Below are positions 8,085 through 19,636 of a DNA stretch of 64,000 nt, piece by piece. The position numbers and the translations under genes are program-made. The notes beneath the pieces were generated by a model. It made no database searches. It was not told the origin of the DNA and saw only the letters and a program-made list of their open reading frames with translations. The stretch's first letter is position 1. The number at the start of each line of letters is the position of its first letter. The stretch comes from Hysterium pulicare CBS 123377. Its lineage: Eukaryota > Ascomycota > Dothideomycetes > Hysteriales > Hysteriaceae. The DNA is taken from the NCBI GenBank assembly GCA_000467715.1, contig AJFK01000028.1, forward strand, positions 78,431-142,430, in the 5' to 3' direction.

Positions 8085-9567
8085 TCATTCTGAGACCTCT
8101 CCATGATTCACCGTCTTTTTCGAAGCGTTGACGAGAGCCCTTGCGGGGCGGAAAATCTGGAGCTGGTTATCTTCGGCTGCGGCCAATATGACCCAGGGGT
8201 CGTTCCTGTTCCAGTCGAAATCGCAAATGCGGTTTGTGAAGCCACCGTGCATAAAGAGTCTGGGAAAAAGCTATCAGTGGTATGTTCGAAATGAAATGTT
8301 GCACAATTGCTGCAGTGTACTCACAATTCAGGGGGACCATCTTCAGCCTCCTCTTCCGTCTGCTCGTCGCCGATCTTACTTGCGTCCCACATGCAAATGC
8401 GACGATCGTAGCTGGAACTAGCGAGGATAGCGGCCTCATCAGGATGCCACTCTAGGCTTACAACAGGGTCGCGATGTCCTTCGTAAGCATGAATCTTATT
8501 ACTGAAATTTCGGAGATCCCAAAGCGCGATCGTTCGGTCCGCGGATCCAGTAGCGAGAATAGATTCAAATTCAGGATGGAAAGCTAGACAGTTGACCGCA
8601 TCGCCATGCGCGTCCTTCTTGTATAGCGCTGTGTTGTGATCGGGCATTCGGGTATCAATAACTTGCCAGGTCAAGTCGTCGGACACTGTTCCGATCCAGT
8701 GTTGGTGAACTGGATGATGTTGTACGTCGTTTACAATGGCGCTATGATGCGTATATGTATGTGTAGGTTGGATCGTCCTGTTGGCCTTCGAAAATCCAGC
8801 CTTTGTATCCCATACCCTGACAGTGGTATCTTCGTTTCCTGTCGCTATCTGACCTTCAACATGCGGGCTCCAGCTCAAGCCAAACCCCTCTCTCTGGTGC
8901 CCTACGAGTTCCATCTCAAATTGGATTGTGCCATCTGACTTAGGATAACTGGAATGTTTCGAGCGGTCGAAGATCAGAACTCTTCCATCGACACACAGTG
9001 AAGCTATTATGTCAGGGTTCTGTGGTTGATACCGCGCCTTGTTGACCTCCCCGGGATGATTAATTTTTTGAACAACATTGAATTGGAAAGGCTTCTTGGC
9101 ATTTCCATGGCCCCCGATCTCACCACGCTGTTCATCATATTCCGCAGGATCCGGCACTACGAGGTCTGGTATTTCGACGTGGGCGATTTGGAGATAGTTT
9201 TGGGCTTGACCGGAGGTATGAGTGCCGAGGATTATACGATGTGTGCTCATATTCGTGCCTTCTACCGGTCGCTTGTCCGGCAGCCATTGCGTCGTCAGGG
9301 TTGGCCATTCGAGCGCTCGTCTTCAGAGCGTTAGTAAAATAAGATGCGACTTAGGGGGAGCATTACCCGTAGAGTAGATCGTAGAGAAACACCGAGTTTT
9401 TCTTCCATATCTTGTACTCCTCGTTCACAATCTTAGCCTCGACACCTTCCTCCTCAGCTTCCTGCCGAGGATCCAGGTGATCTGTGTTGCATTAGCTGAG
9501 TATTCGTTGGGTCGCATATTGACGATTTTGTCGGATGTAAAGACATACCACTCATAGTTTCGTCCAT
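8085..9567 (-). CDS. hat-2: RbAp46/48-type WD40 histone-binding protein (HAT-B subunit Hat2 / Msi1 family)
   Basis: Histone H4-binding beta-propeller that partners the HAT1 acetyltransferase or chromatin-assembly and deacetylase complexes. Exons 9549-9567, 9367-9481, 8325-9320 and 8085-8259 give 434 aa, the family norm. The first exon is only 19 nt (MDETMS). The N-terminal H4-binding helix region reads DPRQEAEEEGVEAKIVNEEY, then KIWKKNSVFLYDLLY and ALEWPTLTTQWLPD. WD repeats follow with RVWDTKAG, ALWDLRNF and CMWDASKI, and the last exon supplies LFMHGGFTNRICDFDWNRND and WVILAAAEDNQLQIF, the conserved family ending. Two fungal paralogous lineages (Hat2 and Msi1/CAF-1 p48) look alike; I favour Hat2, but the choice is an inference. 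It is divergent from XRN1 across 382 bases. Confidence 0.93.
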
Positions 9568-9949
9568 ATTGATGCAGACTAGACTGTGTATAGTTGGGGA
9601 ATGGAGAGGGTGTGAATTCCGACGTTGGCAGTGGAACGCGACTTGTAGAGCTCTTAACGCGAGGCGCTTCGCTCACACGTAAAGCTAGCGTGTCTTGGCA
9701 GCAGCAGCATCTATAACCGCAGCCGCACATTGTCGTTGGAGCTCTTTGAAGACCACAGAGTCAAGAATCAACCCCAACTATTCTTCCCCCCGTTTCTGCT
9801 CAGCAGCGCCTTGTGCGCTCTTTCTTTCCCTCATCTCCTCTTTCTCTTTACTCCTCCCAGATTGAGACACTTTCCGGCGTCACCTCTGCCGTGCTTGTCG
9901 GACCGACGTAGGAAGCTCTATCAAGAACAAATCATCTTCAACCGCAATC
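9568..9949. promoter_or_regulatory. shared divergent promoter region of hat-2 and XRN1
   Basis: The two ATGs are 382 bases apart and face outward. The XRN1 side has a long pyrimidine-rich tract (9777-9860, CCCCCCGTTTCTG..TTTCTTTCC), typical of fungal housekeeping 5' regions near transcription starts. No clear TATA box is seen. Confidence 0.5.
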
Positions 9950-12900
9950 ATGGGTGTTCCTAAATTCTTCAGATGGATGTCTGAACGATACCCAGCTATT
10001 TCTCAGCTCATTGCAGAGAACCGAATCCCGGAATTCGATTGCCTTTATGTAATTCCTACCCCCCATCTTCCGTACGCGAGAGATGTACTTACTCTGATAG
10101 CTTGACATGAATGGCATTATTCATAATTGCACCCACAATGATTCCGATTCGCCTACCTTTCGTTTGACTGAAGATAAGATGTTTATCGCTATCTTCAACT
10201 ATATTGAGCACCTTTTTGGAAAGATCAAGCCGAAGAAGCTCTTCTTCATGGCCATCGACGGTGTCGCTCCACGAGCGAAAATGAATCAGCAACGCGCGCG
10301 AAGATTTCGATCTGCCTTGGATGCTGAACAAGCGCGAGAGAAGGCGATCCGAGAGGGTGTGGAGATGCCAAAGGAGGACCCGTTCGACAGTAACTGCATC
10401 ACTCCTGGGACCGAATTCATGGCCAAATTGACTCAGCAACTCAAATACTTCATCAACAAGAAGGTATCGGAGGACTTAGACTGGCAGGACGTGGAAATCG
10501 TACTGTCCGGACACGAAGTGCCTGGAGAAGGAGAGCACAAGATCATGGAGTATATTCGACAGGCAAAAGCTCAGCCTGAGTATGACATGAATCGCCGACA
10601 CTGTCTTTACGGCTTAGATGCCGATCTTGTTATGCTTGGTCTACTTAGCCACGACCCTCATTTCTGTCTGTTACGTGAAGAAGTCACGTTTGGTAGACAG
10701 AGTCAGAAGAAGTCCAGGGAATTGGAACACCAAAACTTCTACCTCATGCACCTCTGCATGGTGCGCGAATACTTGGAATTGGAATTTCAAGAATTGAAGG
10801 AGCCAGGAGCTCTCTCGTTTCCATTCGACATGGAACGAGTGATTGACGATTTCATTCTCATGGCGTTCTTCGTTGGAAACGATTTTCTTCCTAATCTACC
10901 GCATTTGCATATCAACGAGGGTGCTTTAGCTCTGATGTTTGGCGTTTACAAGAGCGTGTTGCCGAAAGCTGGAGGCTACATTAATGAGGGCGGCGTTATT
11001 GATTTGGAGAGGCTGGAACTTCTCCTTGATGAGTTGTCTCACGTTGAGTATCGCTTTTTTGAATCCGAGAACGCAGATGCTAGCTGGTTCAAAGGCAAAC
11101 GAATGGAGAAGACGAAGAAGAGAGGGACTCCGGTGATTTCCTCAGAGCAAAGGGACATCTTCAAGAAAGTTAAGGAGTACGTTGTGAAAACCCTTGGGAA
11201 ACCGAACGCAGATCCGTATGATCTTCCGAAAACCCTCCCCGCTCGAGACCGGAAGTTCGTAGAAGAACTTGCCGATAGCCTTCGGCTACAATGGAAAACC
11301 ATCTCAGATGACGAAGGCGAGCGACATATGCGACTATCGATTCCACCGAAACTCGGAATGGACGAAGATGAAGAGGAAAGCGATGACGAAGAAGCAAAGA
11401 AAGCGATTGCTAGAGTACTTCAAAAGTATGAGAACGCCAAGGTGGTCGATGTATCTCCTGCAGAGGCACAGGTAGCTATGGACAAGAAGTACGAAGAAAA
11501 GTTCCAAGCCTGGAAAAGTCAGCACTACGAAACAAAATTTGGATGGGGTCTCGACAATGAGGAGGAGATGAGAAAACTAACCGAGAACTACGTGCAAGGC
11601 CTCCAATGGGTGCTTTACTACTATTACCGTGGCGTTGCCTCGTGGCCATGGTTTTATGGTTATCACTATTCGCCGATGATCTCAGGTAAGATATTTTCCG
11701 CACGATTAGAGGAATCGTCTGACAATTGCTTAGATGTCAAGAAGGGCCTCAAGGCTGACATGAACTTCAAGCTCGGTCAGCCCTTCCGACCCTATCAGCA
11801 ACTGATGGGTGTGCTTCCCGATCGCAGTAAGAAGATTGTGCCGGTAGCGTACCACGATCTTATGACGAATCCTGAATCTCCTATCATTGACTTCTATCCG
11901 CGAGACTTCGAACTCGACATGAATGGAAAGAAAATGGAATGGGAGGCTGTCGTCAAGATCCCTTTCATTGAAGAAAAGAGGCTTTTGGGTGCAATGGGGA
12001 CTAAGGAGCACCTTCTCACCGACGAAGAACGCGTGAGGAATGATTTTGGAGTCTCATTAAAATTCACGTATCAGAAGGACCTGGATTACATCTATCCGTC
12101 CTCTATGCCTGGGATTTTCCCGGATCTCCCACATTGCCGTTGCGTTGAGAATATATTCGAGCTCCCAACGATGGAAGGGCTAGAAGTATACGTTGGTCTC
12201 GTGGATGGAGTCAAGCTTGGTGCAGCGGCTCTGGCTGGCTTCCCAAGCTTGAAAGTCTTGCCGTTTGCCGCCCAGCTCGGGTTTCATGGTGTCAGCGTCT
12301 TTCAACAAGAGAGTCGAAATGAGAGCATGGTCGTCACTCTTTTGGAATCCGAAGCGCGTGGGTCGCTTGCCGCTGCGAAAGAAAAACTCGGAAAGGCCAT
12401 TCACGTGGGATTCCCATACTTACAAGAGGCAAAGGTAGTCAAGGTGTCTGATGAGCTGTTTGATTACAAACTGCCAGATCAAGGCCCGCAAGTGCCAGTA
12501 GCGATTCCACACGGACCCCAGGAGATTTCGAATTTCAAGAAGCGTGCCGACAGAATCGAGAGCGCGTATAGTAAGCGGCTTGGTATGATCGTTGGTCCGG
12601 TTGAGGCTCTTGTGCATGTAGAAATGCTCAAAGGGCTCAGGAAAACCGAAGATGGAGCAACCGTCAAAGAGTATGCTGAGATTCCTGGAATGGAGCCTGA
12701 GTATGCCACTCAGACGATTGTCGACGACGTCATCAGCGCAGACCAACGATTCCTAGAGAGAGCAGCGCTTCCTATGGCCGACGAGTTCCCTGAAGGCTCA
12801 AGGGCATTCTTCTTGGGCGATTATGCTTACGGTCGACCGCTAGAAATTGTGTCTCATTCAGGCGAGAAGGCCACGGTATGGGTCCTGACATCCGCAGGTC

Positions 12901-14354
12901 GAGAGCCTGAATTCGGACGTGACATTGCTCAAAAAGCTGAGCAAGTAACCCCATATACTCCATCCTATGCGGTCGCACGAATGCTCAATTTGCACCCTCT
13001 AGTACTCAGCAAGCTTACCTCTTCCTTCTCCGTAATGTCAAGCGGCTTACGGCTGAATCTTGGACTGAATCTTAAGTTTGAAGCGAAGAAGCTTAAAGTA
13101 CTGGGCTATTCGAGAAAAAACAATTCCGGCTGGGAATATAGCCAAAAGGCCATCGACTTACTCTCACAGTATATGATCAAGTTTCCAGAGTTTATTGCTG
13201 GAGTCATCAAGAATCCTAAGGGGGACATGTTCCATGATACGGACTTCTACCCTGAAGATATCGCTAAAGAGAAAATGAAGGAAATTGGTGCCTGGCTGAA
13301 ATCAATCGAATCGAAGAATTTTGAAAAGGTGCCTCTAGAGGCGCAGCAGCTTGATTCAGATGCGGTGAAGCTCATTGAGCAAGCCGCAGACCAAGCTTTA
13401 ACGCATGGCCCGCCTGTGGAACCTAAGAAGCTGAAGGGTGTCCCACGCAACGCTCTCTTGAAACCTTCTGATGCCGAACAGCGTGTTGGTGCACAGAGGT
13501 TTAGCTTGGGCGATAGGATTGTCTATGTGCAAGATTCTGGTAGGGTTCCTATCGGCCAGCGTGGCACCGTTGTTGGCTTGACCCGTACATCAAGAACCCT
13601 CCTCTTGGATGTCGTATTTGATACTACTTTCATGAGTGGAACATCTCTTGGGGAGCGCTGTTCTCCGTTCAGAGGTTCTACCGTACCCATCACCTCTGTT
13701 CTTAACCTCACCGACAAGCAGGTGATTACTTGGAGCACTGCGGCAGCCGCAAATCGTCCGACACCAGCTGCCCAACCTCTAACCGTCCAGCGTGGCTATG
13801 GAGCTCCCGTTGGCCCCGGTGTAGCTGGACAACTTGTTCCTGCAACTATCCCACCCCCCTTGAGGGGCTCTTACAGAGGAGCTATGGGAGGAAACACGAA
13901 TGGCACTCAGCGTGGGCGTGGCGGTGGCACCGCAGTCAGAGGAGGCGGCAACATTCAGAATGGTGCTCTACAAGAATTGCCCATTTATAATGGAAATCCA
14001 CGTGGCCGAGGTGGCTTTGCTCCGCGTGGGCAAGTAGCTCTAAGAGGACAAACAGATGGGTTTGCACCTCGCGGCAATGCGAACAACGGGTTTGTGCCCA
14101 GAGGCAGGGGGGGCTTCAAGGCTAATAGGGGTGGTTTCACTGTCGTCGATAACACGGATCCAGCCGCCGGCGTCGTCGAAAACAACCCTAACTTCCAGCC
14201 ACGATCTTACTCCAATGTTCCGCCTCCAGCTAACCTCGACGCCCCAAGGGGTAGGGGGCGAGGCCGGGGCCGTGGCCGTGGTGAGTTCCGGGGTCGGGGA
14301 AATCATAGAGGAGCAAGTGGCGTTCCAGCTGAAGCTCAGGCCCAGGCTCAGTGA
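9950..14354 (+). CDS. XRN1: 5'-3' exoribonuclease 1 (cytoplasmic Xrn1/Kem1)
   Basis: Degrades decapped mRNA processively in the cytoplasm. Exons 9950-10048, 10101-11685 and 11734-14354 give 1434 aa. Exon 1 starts MGVPKFFRWMSERYP, the invariant Xrn N-terminus. Exon 2 continues LDMNGIIHNCTH; YGLDADLVMLGL and FVGNDFLPNLPHL carry the metal-binding acidic residues, and YYRGVASWPWFYGYHYSPMI is the end of the catalytic core. PAZ/Tudor-like, KOW-like and SH3-like regions follow (GDRIVYVQDSGRVPIGQRG near 1145). The last ~150 residues are an RGG/RG-rich tail (PRGRGGF, RGRGRGRGRGRGEFRGRG) suited to RNA binding. The second intron (11686-11733) is 48 bases with no stop in frame, so its retention would insert 16 residues just after the core. 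Length and motif order match the family. Confidence 0.96.
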
Positions 14355-14826
14355 ATGTGGATGAGCTAGTGTACTTTTTGTATTGATATGTATGGCTTCG
14401 TTACATACTTTAGTGGTCCAAGTCAATCATGACTTTCATTGCTTACTATGTATAACGAGCTCGGTTGAGAAGGATTTGGTGGTCCTGTAGAAGTATTACT
14501 AAGGCGGAGGGCTCGATGATACTCAACTTGATCCTCGAATGCTTTGGAGATGGGTAGGATGATACTCAATAGTGATAAAGGTAGATAAATGAATAAGAGC
14601 AGTCAAGCTCTAGATCATCACCGAACTTGACTTACGGCGCCTTGCCAAAGACTTGAAGTTGTTGCCACAGAAATGGCCGAAAGGAAGCACATGCCAAGAC
14701 TCGATTCGCGCGGGAGAGAGCTCCGTAGGGCTGAACTCTCCAGAAACGTGTTAGGATTATCAACCTCCACCGAGCGTGGAGATTCAGAACAACAACCTCG
14801 CTCTTTTCATAAGTGTACCTTTCAAA
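14355..14826. other. intergenic, XRN1 3' end and SPC3 5' region
   Basis: No gene recognised; short unassigned frames only. The segment probably holds the XRN1 3' UTR and the SPC3 promoter. Confidence 0.5.
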
Positions 14827-15687
14827 ATGCACTCCACGCTTGTGCGAATACAGAATGTCTTCGGTTTCTTTACAACGGTAGCTTTTTCTGTTGCAGCCGT
14901 CATTGCGCTTTCGGTGATCATTTCTCCGCAAGAACCATCTGGCAGTGTCAAGCTACGGAATGTTCAGGTGTAAGAGATACAAATCTAGGAGTCGAAAGAC
15001 AGCAATGCTAACGTTAAGGTTTTAGCGTGAGAGGACGACCGCACTACTACAGCTACAAGAAAGAAGAATACGCACACATCAAGTTTGATCTTGACACAGG
15101 TACATACATCGGCACCTCCGCACCTCAAAAGTTTAGGTCATGTTCTTCAGAGCTTTTACTGATTGAATATAGATCTCACCAGTCTCTTCAACTGGAACAC
15201 CAAGCAAGTCTTCCTCTACCTCACAGCAACCTACCCCTCAACCAAATCCTCCGAACCCGCCTCTCAAGCCATAATCTGGGACGCCATCCTCCCCTCTACC
15301 TCCGCCCCCTGGCATCAAAACCACTACATCCACCCAGACCCACGCAACAAATCCAAGCCCCCAAAATCAAAATTGAAACCGAAATCCACAAAATCCTCCC
15401 CTTACCCGGCCGGCGAACTCCACCTCCAGAACCAACGCCCCAAATACCAGATCACGGACATCACTGGAAAGTTGCAGAATAAGACGGATGCAGTGCTCGA
15501 GCTGGCGTGGAATGTGCAGCCGTGGGTGGGCGCGTTGACGTGGACGAATAAGAAGGATTTTGGAGCTTGGAAGGCGCTTAAGGGGGGGAAGAGTGAAGCA
15601 TTCAAATTTCCAGAGATTAAGACGAAGAAGGAAGGGGATTTAGGGACGGAGAAAGGCGGGGAGGGGAATAGGGGGAAACCCGCTTAG
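14827..15687 (+). CDS. SPC3: signal peptidase complex subunit 3 (Spc3/SPC22-23)
   Basis: Essential ER-membrane subunit of signal peptidase that supports the catalytic Sec11 subunit. Exons 14827-14969, 15026-15099 and 15173-15687 give 243 aa. The start MHSTLVRIQNVFGFFTTVAF begins with the family's short cytosolic segment and a single N-terminal membrane helix (about residues 10-36). The lumenal domain follows: RGRPHYYSYKKEEYAHIKFD, DLTSLFNWNTKQVFLYLTA and ELAWNVQPWVGALTW. It is longer than yeast Spc3 because of a Pro/Lys-rich insert around residues 115-150 and a Lys/Gly-rich C-terminus. Those tails are lineage-variable and poorly conserved. A frame opening upstream at 14776 would add 17 residues; the ATG at 14827 fits the family start better. 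Confidence 0.9.
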
Positions 15688-16214
15688 GGGGGTAGGAAGG
15701 GGTTTGGAGACGGAGTGGGAAGTGAAATGTGGAAAGATCATATATCGAATGGCATTTGTAACCGTCTACTATCTCTCAGCAGCTTCAATCACTTGGGTGA
15801 CCCAGGTCACACTGCTGGACCATTCGCGAACCACGATAGGCATACCAGAACGTCTTTTCCCGGCATTTTTTCCGATGACATGGGCAATATTATTTCAAAT
15901 ACAAAAGTCGAAGGTATTGGTGGGGAAGAAGCTTTTGACGCTTTCCACTTCTCTGGAGCAACCCGCTTTATAGGGTTATAAATTCAATTTGCTTATAGCA
16001 GTAAACTCAGGTCTATGTCAGGGTAGGTCATTGTAGAAACCGTGGTCTCGAATCTGCTTATACAGAAAATGTACTGTTAGTGGGCATTTGATAGCTAAAT
16101 GTTGAGGGGCCTTGCTCTTGGTGGAGAGAGACTGTCAACTATTTTCTATCCAAATATCAATATGTCAAAGGATAGATTTTTATCTAACTATTGACAAAAT
16201 TGCGAAAATCTCCC
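15688..16214. other. intergenic between convergent SPC3 and the IMPACT homologue
   Basis: Two overlapping 88-89-codon frames at 15704-15981 lack any family motif. The stretch is most simply two 3' UTRs meeting tail to tail. Confidence 0.45.
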
Positions 16215-17087
16215 CTAACTACCTCTTCCCTTCTTCTTCCCCTCATCTCCCTCCTTCCCCCAACCCCCCAAAACCAACGCCTCCCTCGCTGCATTATTGA
16301 TAATCCTAAACCGATCCGGTCCAAGCAGCACACCTCCATACCACCTCGTCACCACAACCATAACACCCCACACATCCATCAATTGCATTAGATGCAAGAT
16401 CCTGCCTCCGGCCGCCGTCTCCCCGTCGTCGTCGCAGTCCTGGTAGGTAGTGTCGTTGGCGCCTCGTATCCGCCAAGCCGTGATATTGTGGGTTGCTTTT
16501 GCGGCTTTCTTGTCTGTGTGAAGGAGGTGGCGGAGGAAGAGTTTGGCTTGCGTTGGGGAAGTGACGGGGGTGCAGCGGGCGAGGAAGATTGATTTCTTTT
16601 CTGTTAGTGCTGGGGCCATGGTCCATGGTGGAGGTTGCATTGAGCTTAATTCTTCTAAGTCTGGATCGAGGTCGTTTTGTGAATTGCTGGTGGGATGCTG
16701 TATAGTTTTCCCTTCTAAGCCCTCCTCGGATTCATGGTTTAGCTCTCCGGCTTTCTCTAACGCTTCCCGTACTTCCTCTAGTAGATCAAATATACAAGCT
16801 TCTCCGGGCTTGTAGACCTGCGCTAGAACCCTTCGGATGACATCTACGACGTGTGTCCCGACTCCTTTCTGTATATCTTCTCCAACGGTTTGTGTACCTA
16901 GGATGGATGGCGGGGCATCTGGGTAGTCGTGAGGAAATTCGATGCGGAGAGCGATTGAGAGAGACGGAAGTCGGAGACTGAAAATACTGGCATCGTCGGA
17001 GATGGATGTGAGCGTGCCTTCATCGTATATGGAATTGATGGAGGTGATTTCGTCGTTGAGGGCATCGTTGGTGGAAACGGTGGTCAT
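16215..17087 (-). CDS. YIH1: IMPACT/YIH1 homologue (RWD domain plus UPF0029)
   Basis: Negative regulator of the Gcn2 eIF2-alpha kinase; it competes for Gcn1 through its RWD domain. Intronless, 290 aa. The N-terminal RWD domain covers about residues 8-115: NDEITSINSIYDEGTL, then LRIEFPHDYPDAPPSILG with the family's YP..PP turn. The ancient UPF0029 domain covers about 160-275: KKSIFLARCTPVTSPTQAKL, HNITAWRI and VVVTRWYGGVLLGPDRF with the GG.LLGP.RF signature. The start ATG is at 17087 and nothing upstream in frame suggests another exon. It converges with SPC3. Assignment is firm; the symbol follows yeast. Confidence 0.92.
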   Translation of the reverse strand: MTTVSTNDALNDEITSINSIYDEGTLTSISDDASIFSLRLPSLSIALRIEFPHDYPDAPPSILGTQTVGEDIQKGVGTHVVDVIRRVLAQVYKPGEACIFDLLEEVREALEKAGELNHESEEGLEGKTIQHPTSNSQNDLDPDLEELSSMQPPPWTMAPALTEKKSIFLARCTPVTSPTQAKLFLRHLLHTDKKAAKATHNITAWRIRGANDTTYQDCDDDGETAAGGRILHLMQLMDVWGVMVVVTRWYGGVLLGPDRFRIINNAAREALVLGGWGKEGDEGKKKGRGS

Positions 17088-18131
17088 GGCGGGGTGGTGG
17101 AGGGGACGCGAAGATCAGGACGGAACACCTCCGTTTAGTAAATCACCTGGCAGCCAGAGGAATATTGTCACAGAATTGATATTGGGCAGCGCCAATCATC
17201 CACGAATTAGTAGGGTACTTTTAGAATACATGTTCTCATCTAATGTGTCGTTTTACGGGCAAGTCGAACCTTTAAGTATGCAAGCTTTATCTTGACTATC
17301 ACGCTTAGTTCACGGAAGCTAGGACGTAGCTAGAAACTCGCGGGTTTTTGCAGTGAAAAGAGAATTGTTTTGATGGATGAGCCTGATTCTTTCAGCTTCT
17401 TTCTCATCAGCCTACGAAGATGGTTCGGGCTCGACAAAGTGGCTTAAACCAAGTTGATGTGCCTATGAAGATTCGGAAAGTAGCCCATGACAAGAGGCTA
17501 TATCGAAGGGCTAGGGAATGCCAGGCTTAAGTAGAGCTGTAAAAGTCGGCAGTGCGATGAATAACGATGCCTAGGTACTTTTTTCTTCCATTTCTGAAGT
17601 ATTCGGTTATTGTTTCATGCTTCCAGGTCGTACCTTAAGACCACTCTAATATCGCGTGTCTATCTTGTAGTAAATCTTTGTTCCAACTTTCAGGCACCTC
17701 GAAGGGGCCGTCACGGACGGCATTTTGATAATGATTGTTGTCAGCGTTCAGGAATCTTGATACTCAGGGAATATGCAGACTTGACGGTAGGCGCAGCGGT
17801 GAGCCAGCCGGCTTGGGGGCCATGTTTCTGGATTAAGTTCTCAAAAATAACACGACATAGTTTGTCGGCACTATCACACATGTTCGAAACCCCTTCTTTC
17901 TCTCTATATCTTCTCCCAATTGCACCTTATGCAAACTTCTAAAAGCAATTATAACATGGTCCGAAAAGCAGTTTAGACAATCGCCCAAAGGGGATGTGTC
18001 AATAAGCGCCTGCGGCACAGCAAGCACCCCGGACTGCTCAGCCTTGCGCATGAGCCTCGTCTCCCATCCAACAGGCAGTACTCTCAAGTCACGATGAGCA
18101 CAACTCCAGCGGAACTGCTGGCTGAGCTGCA
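17088..18131. other. intergenic, no recognisable gene
   Basis: About 1.0 kb upstream of both the IMPACT homologue and the patatin gene. Open frames (110 codons at 17610-17942 +; 105 codons at 17833-18150 -) have no motif I recognise and overlap one another. Confidence 0.5.
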
Positions 18132-19636
18132 ATGGCTCACATACCGGCAAGCTCAGAACCGACTGATATCGACACCACGGGCCCTTGTCTCTTGTCTCTC
18201 GATGGCGGGGGCGTTCGGGGATTGTCCACGCTCTACATCTTGAAGACGATTATGGCACGGTTGAACTATGAGCGAGAATTCGTTCATTTGCCCAGAGTGA
18301 AGCCATGTGAGGTTTTCGATCTCATCGGAGGTACGAGTACGGGTGGGTATGTTAAATATTTCTTTTATGGGTTACGGTCCGACAACATTCTGTTGAAGTC
18401 TACTTTTAGCTGTAACGAGTATGGACAGTGTAAGTCAAGAAATGTATCCTGCATGAACAGATCTGACTCTACTAGGCCTGGCGAATTAACTCTGCTCGCC
18501 CAAATTACCCCACAGGCTCCGAATTACATGGTGCCTCAGCTGTTAGACACCCAGGGCTCAACCTCATACTTGGAGGAGATTTACGACCCTCCTATACTAT
18601 TCATACTATACACAAGGAGTCATAAAAAATGCAAAGAGCAACAAGGATGGAGGGGGTCAAGGATAGGGCATCATTTTGCAGTTGAAGTAGCTAACCACAA
18701 CAGGCTTATCGCAATCATGCTCGGACGACTAGAGATGGACGTTGACGAATGCATTGCCGCATATCGTGAGCTTAACAAGACCGTGTTTGAAGGCAAAAGG
18801 AGCAGGTTCAAAATGGGTTTGAAGGGTGACATCAAGGCCCAGTTTTCTTCAACAGTGCTTGAAAGTGCCGTCAAAAAAGTAATTGCTAGTCGCGAAGGAG
18901 TGTCGGATACAGATCTTTTCAATGATGGGAATATGCGCGGTTGTAAAGTGTGAGTGATAATAATCTTGCGTACCATGGAAGACTTGAAGCTTCACATGAG
19001 CTAACCACAAGTTTATGCGATAGCTTTGTGTGCGCATGCGCCAGAGAGACATCTGGAATAACTCGACTCCGAAGTTACACACTCCCCGGCAACCCTGACA
19101 CCGAAGACCCTCCAACTATCTGCCAGGTGGCTCTTGCTACTTCTGCCGCAAAAGGATTCTTCGATCCCTTGCAGATTGGTTCCCAAACGTTCGAAGATGG
19201 AGCTCTCGGTGCAAACAATCCCGTTGATGAAGTGGAACGGGAAGCGTCTGATATCTGGTGTCCGAAAACAGGGGATCTAAAAGCACATGTGAAATGTTTC
19301 GTCTCTATCGGCACCGGAGACCCGGGCAAGCAGCCGGTTAATGACTCTGCTTATAGGTTTCTCAGAGAAACTTTGGTGAAAGCTGTAACAGAGACTGAGA
19401 AGACTGCCGGAAGGTTTGCCGCACGGTGGCGTAGTCATCTGCTAGAGAACCGATACCTACGTTTCAACGTTCAGCAAGGCCTCCAAGATGTTGGCTTAGA
19501 AGAATATCGAAAGGAGGGTACCATTAAAACTGTGACAGAGGAATATATGGGGCACATCGAGCAGGTTCATCGCACGCACAGCTGTGTCCAAACTTTGAAG
19601 CGAAAGCAAAGTGTGTATATCGACGACTTTTCCTAG
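18132..19636 (+). CDS. patatin-like phospholipase, or N-terminal domain of a patatin-NACHT-ankyrin protein
   Basis: Lipid acyl hydrolase with a Ser-Asp dyad. Exons 18132-18346, 18704-18949 and 19024-19636 give 357 aa ending VYIDDFS-TAG. The oxyanion loop is LSLDGGGVRGLS (about residue 20), the nucleophile elbow is GGTSTGG (GxSxG, about 68-74), and the dyad Asp is in EDGALGANNP. The first intron (18347-18703) falls right after the elbow. It is 357 bases, exactly 119 codons, and free of in-frame stops. Alternatively, exon 3 ends at 19583 and a 53-bp intron (GTGTCC..CCTAG, 19584-19636) joins it in frame to the NACHT region. In that case the patatin stop is used only when this intron is retained. 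Such patatin effector domains occur at the N-terminus of fungal NLR-like proteins. Confidence 0.85.

Noticed and set aside
7829-8088. Apparent hydrophobic/basic repeat proteins on both strands
   Set aside because: They arise from a C/T-rich degenerate repeat tract read in two directions.
15704-15981. Two overlapping 88-89-codon frames after SPC3
   Set aside because: They lie in the same strand in different frames directly after the SPC3 stop, with no motifs; most likely 3' UTR.
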